From Vitis vinifera (lineage: Eukaryota; Streptophyta; Magnoliopsida; Vitales; Vitaceae), in assembly GCF_030704535.1 (NCBI RefSeq), contig NC_081818.1, positions 20,873,501 through 20,937,500 on the forward strand: a DNA stretch of 64,000 nucleotides, given 5' to 3'. Both the position numbers and the translations under genes were made by a program. Positions 1 to 11,079 of the stretch are shown in pieces. Position 1 is the stretch's first letter. Every line of letters starts with the position of its first letter. The notes under the pieces were generated by a model. That model searched no databases. It was not told where the DNA came from and worked only from the letters and a program-made list of their open reading frames with translations.

Positions 1-1703
1 TTCATAGCAACAAGTCATAACACCATGAGTCAACACAAATAATTGGGGCCAGTTGCTGTTTCATTAAATCTCTTGACTTGGCTAGGTCAAATTCTCATTT
101 CAATGAAGGGTGAAACTTGACAAAAGCATTTAATTTTGCAAATTTTCATTCAACTGTCAGATTGCTATTAACTTAAGAAAAAAAGCCAACTCACGAATGC
201 CAAAATCATGGACAGATTGTGCATTAATTTGGATTCAACAGCCCATATTCAATTATTGCACTATTTTAATTAAGTGGTTGCGCTGACGTTTTATACTTTA
301 TGAATAAGTCAATCTATACTATTATCTCCCTTGTCTCTCATTGGGCTGTTGACATTCTTCTTATCTTCAAGTCAGATATAACCTTATTTTCAAATCAAAT
401 ATGTCCAGCTAGTACTAAGCTAAGATAAAAATATAAATAAAAAAGGAAAAAACCTCCCAGCCCTTGGTCTTCCATCTACTAGTCGTTGATCTCTGCTTAT
501 GCAACCGGCAGCCATTCCTATCACTTTCACACACCGAGCGCCCTTTTGGATGGTAGCCTCACGCCCCCACATGGCCAAGCCAATGTCAAATCAAAAAGGA
601 AAACTCAGTATTTCACAGTCGAAGAAGGGTCCCATCCTTAAAACATTGGTGTCGTTTTAATTAATCTCTTATGACATGAAATATTAATAATTATGATCTG
701 AAACGCTCTATTAATATCTCTTCCCACGTATACAATGATTAGATGCATTTTAAGGTTTTACATGATGAAAAGTTTTATGTATATAACATGTGGGGTGTAT
801 GAGGGGAAAAATTACATTCATTTTATCATTACATGTTATCAAAGTTTGATTTGGTGGGTTTGAGTCATCTTTTCCATAATTTATAATTTTATGATATCTC
901 TCTCCTCCAATTTGCAATTATGTAGTATCTCTTCATCCTTAATTTGTAATTTTATGATATCTTCATGTACAGGTATGAAATTGCATGTAAAGTCAAACAC
1001 ATTTTCACAATTTTATAATATCTCTCTACCACCAATTTACAATTCTATAATATCTCAACAGACATGTATAAGACCACACGCAATATTAAGTTTTTAAAAA
1101 AATTAGTCATTCAACACATCTTACAATAATCATTCCTTTTTTATATATATACGAAAAAAAGAATCATCCTAAGAATCCCTTGTATAATTTAAAAATTAGA
1201 ATAAATTAATACATATACTTGAATATCTATTAAAAAGGCTAGTCTATAATTGGACTCTACATGTTTCGACAAGGTGTATTAGTTTCGGTCGGGTTAATTT
1301 GGGTTAATTTGGATAATATTCGGTGCCTACATATGTAGATCATCTTAGCAGATAAATGTCAAGCCAAGCAATTAAATGCCATATCCACCTATTGCTCAAC
1401 TTGAATCACTTCCAAGGACATTATTGCCATACACCATCTATGGGGCTCATCTACCTCCCACTTTTTTCGTTTTCGTGCGCAGTATGTAATATGAACATGG
1501 AATTCCCAGATCCACACGTCTGTCTATTACAGGAGAAAAGGTTGAATAAACGAGGTCAGAGCTTCTGAGCATATATCCAAGTACGCACTGCACACATTTC
1601 GCTGGTCCAATGTTTTAATTTCAATTGGCCCATCATCTTCATTCGTCTTCTTCTGCTTCTTTCCAAGAGTATAGTTACCAACAATAACACCGCATGCACA
1701 ACA
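1..1703. other. Upstream region of the CRK gene, no gene seen
   Basis: I see no coding region here. TTGAC-type W-box cores occur at 73-77, 117-121 and 349-353, with an inverted GTCAA at 86-90. WRKY factors bind such sites in many CRK promoters, but these lie more than 1.3 kb from the start codon, so a role is only possible. A degenerate repeat of about 31 bp occupies roughly 873-1060. The rest is AT-rich. Confidence 0.5.
873..1060. repeat. Degenerate ~31-bp repeat cluster
   Basis: About five related units share the pattern AATTTataATTtTATgATATCTCTct. Three are adjacent (about 873-904, 905-937, 938-968) and two lie after a short gap (about 1005-1028 and 1029-1060). They account for the short ORF in this stretch, which is not a gene. 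Confidence 0.55.
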
Positions 1704-4700
1704 ATGATGTCAATTCCATTGCTGTGTTGTTGCCTCATCTCCCTCGCAGCCTACCTTTCACTGGCCTATGAAGACCCTCGTGGGCAGAGTTGCGGTGAAA
1801 CCACCTATTATGCCCCTAATTCAACATTCTCCTCCAATCTAGACCTAGCTCTCGAAACCCTTAGCAACACCACTGCCTCCACTGGTTTTGCTACCACCAC
1901 TGCCGGTGACAGCAGTCAGACAGTAACGGCCCTCGCCCTCTGTCGTGCTACCATAACCCCATCGGACTGCCAGTTGTGCGTTGACGCTGCTGCATCCGGT
2001 GTTCGTAGCGCGTGCCCCAATCAAACAGTGGCTCAGGTATGGTATACTCTCTGCATGCTCCGTTACTCGGGCTATTACTTTGTGAACAAGACCGACTACA
2101 CCATCGCCTTCACGTTGTACGATACCCGTCATGCTCCTGATCCTGACGCTTATGACGTAAAGGTTAAGATGTTAATGCGGAATCTCTCATCCACCGCGGG
2201 TGCATCAGAGAAGAGATATGCAGTGGGAAGAACAGCAGCACCAGAAAACCTCACCCTCTATGGTTATGTTGATTGCACCCGCGACATAGATGGTGATAGT
2301 TGTAGTGGATGTCTATTGGCTGCGACAAGTGCCATAAATTCTTGTTGTTTAGGGCAATGGGCAGGTTGGATTGCTACTCCAACATGCAATATCCAGTTCA
2401 ACATGGACCCAGTGCACGAGGACTGGGTTAATGGCCCTTATGTCAACACAGACACCACCCCAGCACTGGCTTCGTCACCTACAACAGAACCAGTGATGGG
2501 TCCTGCAGGTAATGGTGCCGGAGGTGGTGGTTTAGCAATCAAAATTTCAGTTATTTTAACGGTTGGAACAGTTGTTTTGGTAGCTGTGGTGCTGGGTGTT
2601 GCTATGAAGTGGAGGAAAAGAGAGAGAGTGGAGAAAGGAGGTTCTGGGATTTCAGACGAAGACAATGATCAGGAGATAATGAGAGAGAGAATTGGGACGA
2701 GGAATTTCATATATGATTTGGATGCCTTGGTTGCTGCCACCGATAATTTTTGTTTAGCAAATCGGCTAGGCGCTGGTGGGTTTGGGACTGTTTATAAGGT
2801 ATTTCTGATATTGACTTTAGCTGTTGGATTGTTCCTGAGTTAATCCTCTTGTTCTCCTGCTAATATTGATTTTAATTGTGGAAATTTTCCATGAATTTTG
2901 CACTTCTCTGCTGGTGTGTAAAGGCAGAAGGTAGGAAACTCAGTCTCAGAGTGAACAAATTTCCCTTTCAAAAGTGGCCACAATTAAGAATTTTGGCTAT
3001 CTGAAAGGAGATTGCTACTCTTCTAAATTAATTACTCTATCTGAGACTTTTTCGTCCTTAATTACAACAATTTCCAATGAAACCAAAACATCTATGTTAC
3101 CCAGTCTCAGAGTGAACAAATTTCCCTTTCAAGATGAACTTTTGCCGCTATGTTACATTTTGTGATCTATGGAAGTTCATATTTCAGGGAATAATGGAAA
3201 ACGGTGAAGAAATAGCAGTGAAGAAGTTGACACCTGGTTCAACACAAGGAAGAGAAGAGTTCTCAAATGAAGTTAGACTATTGTTGAAGCTGCAACACAG
3301 AAATCTTGTACGACTGTTTGGGTGTTGTGTTGAAGGAGAAAATAGGGTGTTGGTTTACGAATACCTACAGAACAAGAGTCTCAACTACTTCCTCTTTGGT
3401 AATCCTCTTGGCTGTTGCTCCTTGTTCATTTTATCTTTTCACCATTTTAGATTTCTTTTGTTCATTTATTAGTATGGCTACCTTAATTGCTTTATCGTTT
3501 TCACAAGTAATGGAGGAAGGAATGGGGATGTAACTTGGGTCGGCTGAGTTAAAGCGGAACTTAATCCAACACTTTGATCAGCTCAAGGAATCATTTTCAA
3601 TCCTCGTGTCTCTGGCCAAAATTTGGACAATCCAATCTAATTCTGAATTTAATATTTTTATAATACTTATAATATGTATTATCTTAGGTAATGATATTTA
3701 CTTTTTTTTTAAAAAAAATACTTTGAGGAATAATATCTTACTATAATTATATCATGTATTTTTCATTTTTTGAAAGAAAAATATATATAAATCAATTTTT
3801 ATTTTCTTGTTACTATTTTAAAATTTTGTTATATCTATATTTAAATTTTAATCTAAATTAATGTATACTAACATATTTAAAAAAAAATGTGAATGGATTT
3901 TAAATCATATACAACCTTATTAATTCAAGTCTAACTTGATCAATCCAAACTCAACCCAAGTTTAGAAAAATAAAATTGAATTACTTAAATTGAGTACATT
4001 AGAGGTCAGGTTGGATTAGGCTGAGTTGGGTTTAGTATGGTTAATTGTTTCTTAATTTGAATTGGACTTGAGTTAGTCATGACTTGAGCAATCCGCATAA
4101 ATTGCAACCCCTAAGTAAGTTAGCACCAACTAAATTATTCATACCATAAATTTTAATTTACCATAATCTAATAAAAGGATTAATGATTTAATTCTTAGTA
4201 TTATATATCTTTATTTTTTTAAAGCCTCTTAATCAATTTTATTAAGTTGATGAAAACTCAAAATCCAACCCAATCTTTCCTAGATAGAAGAATTATTGTA
4301 GGTTACCTTGAATTGCTTTGTTTTACGGAGTGATATTGAGGTTCTTTTTTTAACATAGTATATACTGCATAATAGTACTTAATGAAACAGCATAATACTT
4401 GTAACAAAAATATAATAAATACCATCTTTAGAAAAATAATGGAATGAGCACCTAATGAATATCATATATTTATCCTTGTGAAGACATTAAATACTCTGCG
4501 TTATATCTTACCCACCTTTAAATTTTGCTCAATAAATGCTTGAAAGCATCGGTCGTTGCTGACTGCAATGTCAAATTGCATGTTTCATCAATGTGATTTG
4601 AAATGTCAATTCAAGGCCAACCAATCAGACCAACGTAGATTTATTTTTTCTTTTAAAAATGGGTTTTTAATCGAATTAGCATGCCCTTCTTGCAGAGTTG

Positions 4701-6312
4701 GGATTCAACCCGTCCAAGTTGAGTCTATAATTCTCAAAAATATAAACTTGAATGATTTACCTGCATGTAGTCCAATTTTATAACCTATGTATTTCATTAA
4801 TTTGGACATGTATTGCTTGCAGATAAGAGCAAGAGTGCATTGCTAGACTGGCCAAAGCGATACAACATCATAATGGGTGTGGCACGGGGACTTCTTTATC
4901 TTCATGAAGATTCACAGCTTAGAATCATACATAGAGATATCAAAGCAAGCAATATTTTACTTGATGAAGGGATGAACCCCAAAATAGCAGATTTTGGCCT
5001 AGCAAGGCTATTTAAAGATGAACAGACACACCATAGAACCCGTCGGATTGCAGGAACATTGTAAGTATATATAAGTTTGGCATTGAGACATTATAAATTC
5101 TCTTGAGTTTGCAAATTTATTGAACACATATCAGGAGTCTCATTCATGATGCGTAGAGCACTAATATAAGAGAAGAGGTGGTAAATATAGGAGACAAAAT
5201 TGTAACTATGATAATCAATTTTTGGGCAATGCAAAACTACCACTATCATGTACTTATTTTTTCCATATAAACCTAACATGAGAAGAAATTGGCTAGCTTT
5301 CTATAGGTCATGACAGACTCCTATCATGTTTTCAAAATTGCTATCATTTACTTTGTTTTCTCCTCCTGAATTGTTGAGGGCTAAGAATCATACTGAAAAC
5401 AAATATTTCCACAGTGGTTACATGGCTCCGGAATATGCAATCAGAGGCTTCATGACTGCCAAGATCGATGTATTCAGCTTTGGCGTATTGATTTTAGAAA
5501 TCATCAGTGGAAGAAAAAATTATGACCCGCAATTGAATGAGCAAAATCGGGAACTCCTGAAACTTGTAAGTAATGAACAAAACCTGCCTCAGGTCTTCTA
5601 TTTTCAGCATATGAGTTAATTTAGATAGGCATGTTCAATATCAAAGCAGTGGGCAATGAGTAATTAATGTTAGCTTCCCAACCAGACTCACTAAACTACT
5701 TCTCAGATGCATGCTCTTCATTTGTGAGAAACAGATCACTGAGTTTATGATTACTTGAATGTTACCAGTCCACCATTAAAGTAGTGATGGGCCACTCTTC
5801 TTCATTTCGAATATAATATTAATATGATCACTTCTTTGATTATTCTATTGATTTCATGCTTTCATGTCCATCTATTCAATACCTGGACACAACCTGGTGC
5901 CCTAGGGTCTCTATAAGCTGGGACCCAATTCAAGCTAGCCCAAACTTGATGCGGCTAACCTATAAGTAAACATTCATATATGTTTCAGGCTTGGAGATTA
6001 GAACAAGAAGGGAGGATAATGGAGTTAGTAGATGCCACTATTGGTTCTTTCTCCCAAGATAATGTGTTAAAATGCGTTCGAGTTGGGTTATTGTGCTGTC
6101 AACAGTTGACACAAGATCGGCCAACAATGTCTTCTGCAATGTTAATGCTCTCAAATGATTCAGTAACGATACCAGTTGCAGGAAGGCATGGCTACCAGGA
6201 TACCCCTTGTGACCCTGTTGCACCACACGACAGCATAAACACTTCTGCGGACCTGGAAAATGAGTCTTTCTCCAAGAATTCAATTACTTTTTCATTGCCA
6301 AATGGTAGGTAG
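1704..6312 (+). CDS. Cysteine-rich receptor-like protein kinase (CRK, DUF26), five exons
   Basis: Exons 1704-2798, 3188-3398, 4823-5060, 5415-5565 and 5989-6312 join in phase to 672 codons plus stop. Residues 1-21 look like a signal peptide. Two Gnk2/DUF26 repeats carry the C-X8-C-X2-C motif at C80/C89/C92 and C191/C200/C203. A membrane helix lies at about 279-303, followed by a basic stop-transfer stretch. The kinase domain has the P-loop GAGGFG (356-361), the VAIK-type lysine K377, HRDIKASN with D474, DFG at 492-494, and an APEYA end to the activation segment. All key residues are present, so an active Ser/Thr receptor kinase at the plasma membrane is likely. The family acts in immune, ROS and stress signalling; the ligand is unknown. 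Several introns carry repeats. The ATG at 1704 is followed at once by a second ATG at 1707. Confidence 0.93.
2941..3132. repeat. 31-bp direct repeat in CRK intron 1
   Basis: The same 31 bases, starting CAGTCTCAGAGTG, occur at 2941-2971 and again at 3102-3132, offset by 161 bp, inside intron 1. The two copies are identical over the 31 bases read. The block between them also contains similar tracts. This may be a recent local duplication or a templated repair scar. No function is evident. Confidence 0.75.
3523..4113. mobile_element. Non-autonomous repeat (hAT-type MITE candidate) in CRK intron 2
   Basis: The left end reads TGGGGATGTAACTTGGGTCG. The right end reads, on the minus strand, TAGGGGTTGCAATTTATGCG. 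Both enclose GGGTTGGG-like and TCAACCC-like stretches. Plant repeats of the form TAGGGGTGCAA...TTGCACCCCTA look like this. Related left ends occur near 54019 and 58065 in this window. I could not find a clean target-site duplication, so the borders are approximate. Confidence 0.5.
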
Positions 6313-6527
6313 TTACATATACTGTTTTAGTTAGTGAAAGGTATATTTGTATTATGCAAAGGTGGGGCTTGTAGATAACAATTAATCCAAAACTTCTCCA
6401 TTTATATTTTTCCTTTCTCTTTTGTGTCAAACAACTTGATACATAAGGGAGCCATAAATTAGTAGGATCAAGAGAGCAAGTTTGAAGATATTCAGTGCAT
6501 GATCTAAAGGACACTGTCATCAGCCTC

Positions 6528-6533
6528 AATAAA
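6528..6533 (+). terminator. Poly(A) signal candidate of the CRK gene
   Basis: A canonical AATAAA lies 216 bases after the CRK stop codon, a usual distance for a plant 3' UTR. Cleavage would be expected within about 30 bases downstream. Confidence 0.45.
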
Positions 6534-7223
6534 ATGCTTATATCAACATTATATGGACTCTGAAAGTAAAAAAATGTAGGTTTGCATATAATTGTTTAGA
6601 GAATTTGGAAGAGGGTTTTTTTTTTTCTTACACTCCTAGGAAAATAGTCTTTTTTTTTTTCTTTTTTTTCCTTGAATTCTGTTTCTACAGTAAACTGGTG
6701 GCTTTATAGACCAGTAACGAATCCTAGTAGAGTTTTTTGTTTTTTGTCTTTTTATTTTTTTTTTTAGCATGGTTGTGAAATTTTTTACTTTATTCCTTTT
6801 GTTGGTCTGTTGCTCGTTTTGATTGATGTGAATAGTACTAGTCCATCCCAATACTTTGGAGTGATTGCCAACTGTTTTTTGGTATGGGGATTGTGTTACC
6901 TTTTAAAAGGTTATGCTGTTCTCAAAGCTTTTTGTAACCTCCTCTAAAACTAGGAAGTAAAACAAGTATCTTAGTTCAGTACTATAGCTATCGGAACTCC
7001 ATGCATCCTTGTAATCTCTTTGACATAAAACAAGGCTAATGTGTCTAAGGAGAAAGCATTTTGAATAGGCAAAAAGCATATTGATTTAGTTGTTCTATTA
7101 ACAATCACCCACATAATATTATTGTCGGGCTTTTTTAACTTTTGCAACAATTTTAAAAAATAATTATTAAAAAATGGTAGTTAGAAAAATATTGATAGAT
7201 CTGTGACACTTTTTGCCACGTGG
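6534..7223. other. Intergenic, no gene seen
   Basis: The stretch is AT-rich with several T runs (6617-6670, 6750-6765). No ORF resembles a protein family and no repeat borders were found. A palindromic CCACGTGG (G-box core) at 7216-7223 abuts the first unit of the palindrome array. Confidence 0.5.
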
Positions 7224-8097
7224 AAGGTGTCTTTTGAAGAGACATCTTCCATAATTTTCAAAATCATGATACATATTTAAAAGCAGTGAATTTAAATTAA
7301 AGGTGTCAAAGACACCTTCTACAATTTCAAAAAATTGGATTTATACTAAAAGTGTCTCTTGAAAAGACACTTTCCACAATTCCACAAAATCCAATATATA
7401 TTAAAGGTATCTCTTCAAGAGACACCTTCCATAATTTAACAAATTTGAATTTATATTATATTCTCATGAATTTGATTTTAAGCTAAAGGTGTCTCTTGAA
7501 GAGACGCCTTCTACAATTCCAAAAAAATTGAATTTATACTAAAGGTGTCTCTTGAAGAGACATTTTCCATAATTCCACAAATTCCAATATATACTAAAGG
7601 TATCTTTTCAAGAGACACCTTCCACTATTTCACAAATTTTAATTTATATTAATTATATGTCTTAAATTTGGTTTTATATTGAATCTTCAAAAGACACCTT
7701 CCACAATTCCACAAAATCCAATATATACTAAAGAGGTCTCTTAAAAAGAAACATTCTACTATTCCCAAAAAAATGGATTTTTACTAAAGGTGGCTTCCAT
7801 AATTTCACAAATTTTAATTTATACTACTATGTATCTCTTAAATTTGATTTTATATTGAATTTGTCTCTTCAAAAGACACCTTTTACAATTCCCACAAAAT
7901 TGGATTTATACTAAAAATGTTTCTTCAAGAGACACTTTCCACAATTCCATAAAATCCAATATATACTAAAGGTGTCTCTTGATTCCACAATTTCACAAAT
8001 TTTAATTTATATTGATTTTATATAGATCGCGTCTCTTGAAAAATACCTACAATTCCCAAAAATTTGGATTTATACTAAATCTATAATTTAAAATATG

Positions 8098-8149
<52 letters not shown>

Positions 8150-8253
8150 GTGTATACTGAAAGTGTCTCTTCAAAAGACACTTTCCACAATTTCCATACA
8201 CAGTGAAAATTTTTGAATTTATGCTGAAAGCATGTCTTCAAGAGACACCTTCC
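7224..8253. repeat. Cluster of ~15 imperfect palindromes (GTGTCTCTTGAAGAGACAC type)
   Basis: Roughly 15 copies of an inverted repeat, consensus AAGGTGTCTCTT-GAAGAGACACCTT with arms of 10-12 bp, are spaced over about 1 kb. Clear examples are at 7224-7248, 7350-7372, 7404-7428, 7486-7510, 7542-7566, 7597-7621, 7861-7882, 7914-7938, about 8161-8183 and about 8229-8253. Spacers are themselves related: CCACAATTCC, then AATCCAATATATACTAAA or ATTTTAATTTATATT. The arrangement therefore looks like a decayed higher-order tandem array. Some units are half-sites. Two (TA)n tracts interrupt it. No coding capacity is seen. Confidence 0.85.
8102..8146. repeat. (TA)n microsatellite
   Basis: About 22 uninterrupted AT dinucleotides lie inside the palindrome cluster. 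The ORFs here are artefacts of the microsatellite. Confidence 0.95.
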
Positions 8254-8263
8254 ACAAAAGAAA

Positions 8264-8271
<8 letters not shown>

Positions 8272-8349
<78 letters not shown>
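8272..8349. repeat. (TA)n microsatellite
   Basis: About 39 AT dinucleotides follow a poly(A) run just after the last palindrome unit. Confidence 0.95.
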
Positions 8350-8357
<8 letters not shown>

Positions 8358-8685
8358 ATCTTAATTAGTATTACCTTCTATACAACCAAAATTTTAAAGC
8401 TTATCACTTATATACATTATAATCAATATTTTGACATTCAATCCAAAACCAATCAAAACAAGTAAACTAAATGCCAATTAAATCAACACCTTTCCAAAAT
8501 AGTAACAATACTATTTTGTGTAAAATAAGTCCAAAATAGATAGAATACTATAGAACTTACGTTAATAAAAAGTTAGTTAATCCAAAATATAACAAGTATA
8601 AATATACATCTTAAGTATTTGTCCAAAATAATTATATACAAAATACTAACAGTATCCAAAATACAAGTCATATGTAGTAACATCC

Positions 8686-10959
8686 TCAATGTGTACTGCA
8701 CAAAGGAGCCTTCATCTTCCGTTGTGGACGTCCATAATATGCATGTTCCACTATTGGCTCTATGGGGCTAACATGTACCCCTCCATGAGCTCGACGACCA
8801 CGTCTTCTACCATGTCCTCGACCATGTCGTCAACCACGATCATTCTTTTGTCCTCGTTGATCATCATTTGCTCTATGAACTAACTTCTCATCAACTAATG
8901 TAGCATCTATCGGTTGTGGTGATGATGCAAAAAGTGGTACTAAAGGTGTGGTGGATGGCACCTCCATAGGTGTAATAGGAGTCTCCTCAATAGGTGACGA
9001 GCTAATGTCAATTGATGGTGCATCTCTAAGAACAAATGTATGCCTAGTCCCTCTCGTATGAGCCCCTCCCCATCTAGTCTATACACCTCATAATATTGTA
9101 ATGGATGATATCGGCTATTGATGAGGTGGACTAATGTCAGTCGATGGTCGCACTCAAGAAACAACTGTTGTATACCTAATCTCCCTCGTACAAGGCCCTC
9201 GTCGTGTAGGTCGTACATCTCCTGATCGAGGTTGGAGTTGTGTAGTAGCATCAACACTAAATGGAGCATCTAAGCAATCCATCTCATGTATGGCCTCTAA
9301 TATAGTATTACATAGTCTACGAATGCGGAAATCATCTGGAGATGCAATATCATATATCTAGTGTATGCTGGTACTTTGTAAGTCAAATAGGAGAAATTAA
9401 ATTCTTATAAAAATAAAATAAACTTTAATAAAAAGATCAAACATGAAAATTACCAATAGCTCATGGAAAGACCCGATCCGAGTAAGAAACCAAATAGTAA
9501 TGGAGCAATACCACACCATGTATGGATCATGATACCCCAATGAACCTATAGCCATCTCGCCTCTAGCAATATGCCCACACCTAAAGGTCCAACGTCGAAT
9601 GTAGTATCCATGTTGAGTAGTCCAATCAACATCATGTCTACCTCTCAAATCACATTTTTGTAAGATTGACTCATTATCACATGATTGAGGGATCCCTTAA
9701 CGAAATTCAAACTACCACAATACTCGATCAAGTCTATGTCATTCAATTATGGGGAAACATATCAAAGGTGAGATAGTGCACCATATATCTTTCCCAGTAG
9801 TACAATAATCAGGAAGACCAACATTCATTCATCAACATAAGGTTGTCATATAATCTGTACTCAAGAAATGTTAGATATAATCAGTGATTTGGAATTTGTT
9901 TAGAAAAACAAGCATAAGAAATGAATCACACTTTTGTCATATGATCTGTTGTAAGTCAATGAAGATGGTGCCTATATATTGAGCTAAGACGTGCATGCTA
10001 ATCGAAGTAGTCTGAAACTCATCTCTCCAACTATAAAAATAAAATAACAAAGCATAAATAAATAAATAAATGTTAGAATTTAAGTTTATGCATGTATCCT
10101 CATAATAGTAAAATTTGTGGTAATATTATAATATATATTGAATGGCTAATGGAAGTAGAGGCAGTTGGTCATCATGTGGAGCTATATGTAAACGATGAGG
10201 TGCAATAAATGGGAACCTCTCCCATACACATAATTGGAGCAAAATCAGTGGGCTAGATATATCATGTGTATCAATATGAGAGGCTCGACACAATTGTCGA
10301 CAAAACCAGACTAAACAAGCACTACCCCAACTATACCTACCAGCAACCTCAAAATCCTCTAGAAGGGGTAAAAACATAAGATGCACCTTATTGCCAGACT
10401 TTCCTAAAAATAGAAAAACTCCAATAAGTTGTAAGATATAAGCCCTAGTATAACGTTGAATAGACTCCTCATCAGCATTTGGTGCCAAAATAGGGAAACT
10501 CTAACCCAACCATGTAAAATGAAGGCACTGCCCATCTATGTCTGTATCTCTAGGAGTGAGTCCTAATAGAGAATAACATACACATCTCCAATCTAAACAT
10601 ATGCTACCAATAACTACAGCTCCATCTACTAGTAGTCTAAGAAGAATGGCAATGTCCTGTAATGTGATAATGCACTCCCCCTAAGGTAAGTGGAAAATAT
10701 GAGTCTCAGATCGCCATCTCTCGACAAATGCAATAATAAGGTGCCAATCTAAGGAAATGAATCATAAGCGGGCAACACCATAGAAGTCTACCTGCTGCAA
10801 CAATAGAATAATATGCCCATCAAGTACACTGGTGTGATGGAAAATCGCCTCACGACGTCGACAATAAAGCTCCTTAAAGTCAAAACCTATCCATGTTAGA
10901 GATGACCTGTGTGTGCCTTGTCTATGTAGAACTGTAGGATCCAATGGTTCCAGCTCCAT
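8686..10959 (-). pseudogene. Plant mobile domain (PMD) protein remnant, 'PP7 long form homolog' type
   Basis: Reading from 10959 downwards, the N-terminus LDPTVLHRQGTHRS and the following blocks (FPLTLGECIITLQDIAILL, GSICLDWRCVCYSLLG, LTWLG, YTRAYILQLIGVFLF, GSACLVWFCRQLCRAS, LLQLCVWERFPFIAP) match the PMD/aminotransferase-like fold of MAIN/MAIL1-type proteins. A basic RGRGHGRRRGRR tail ends near 8686. In-frame stops, frameshifts and intron-like gaps break it, so it is a relic. Genes of this type in plants are commonly transposon-borne. It lies directly downstream of, and codirectional with, a MULE transposase, and I take the two as one composite element. Confidence 0.8.
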
Positions 10960-11079
10960 CGTGCGGTGATACCTCCATATAGTAAATAACCATTAATTCT
11001 TGTTAACATTAGTATGATTACAAATTTAAAGACATTACATAAAAATATCATATTATCAAAATGGATAATCTTTCATGCT

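Noticed and set aside
1845..2132. Minus-strand ORF opposite CRK exon 1
   Set aside because: It is an antisense shadow of the DUF26 coding exon.
7224..8253. CRISPR-like array
   Set aside because: Spacers are related to each other, units are imperfect, and this is plant nuclear DNA without cas genes.
8047..8465. ORFs encoding runs of Ile-Tyr
   Set aside because: They are translations of the (TA)n microsatellites.
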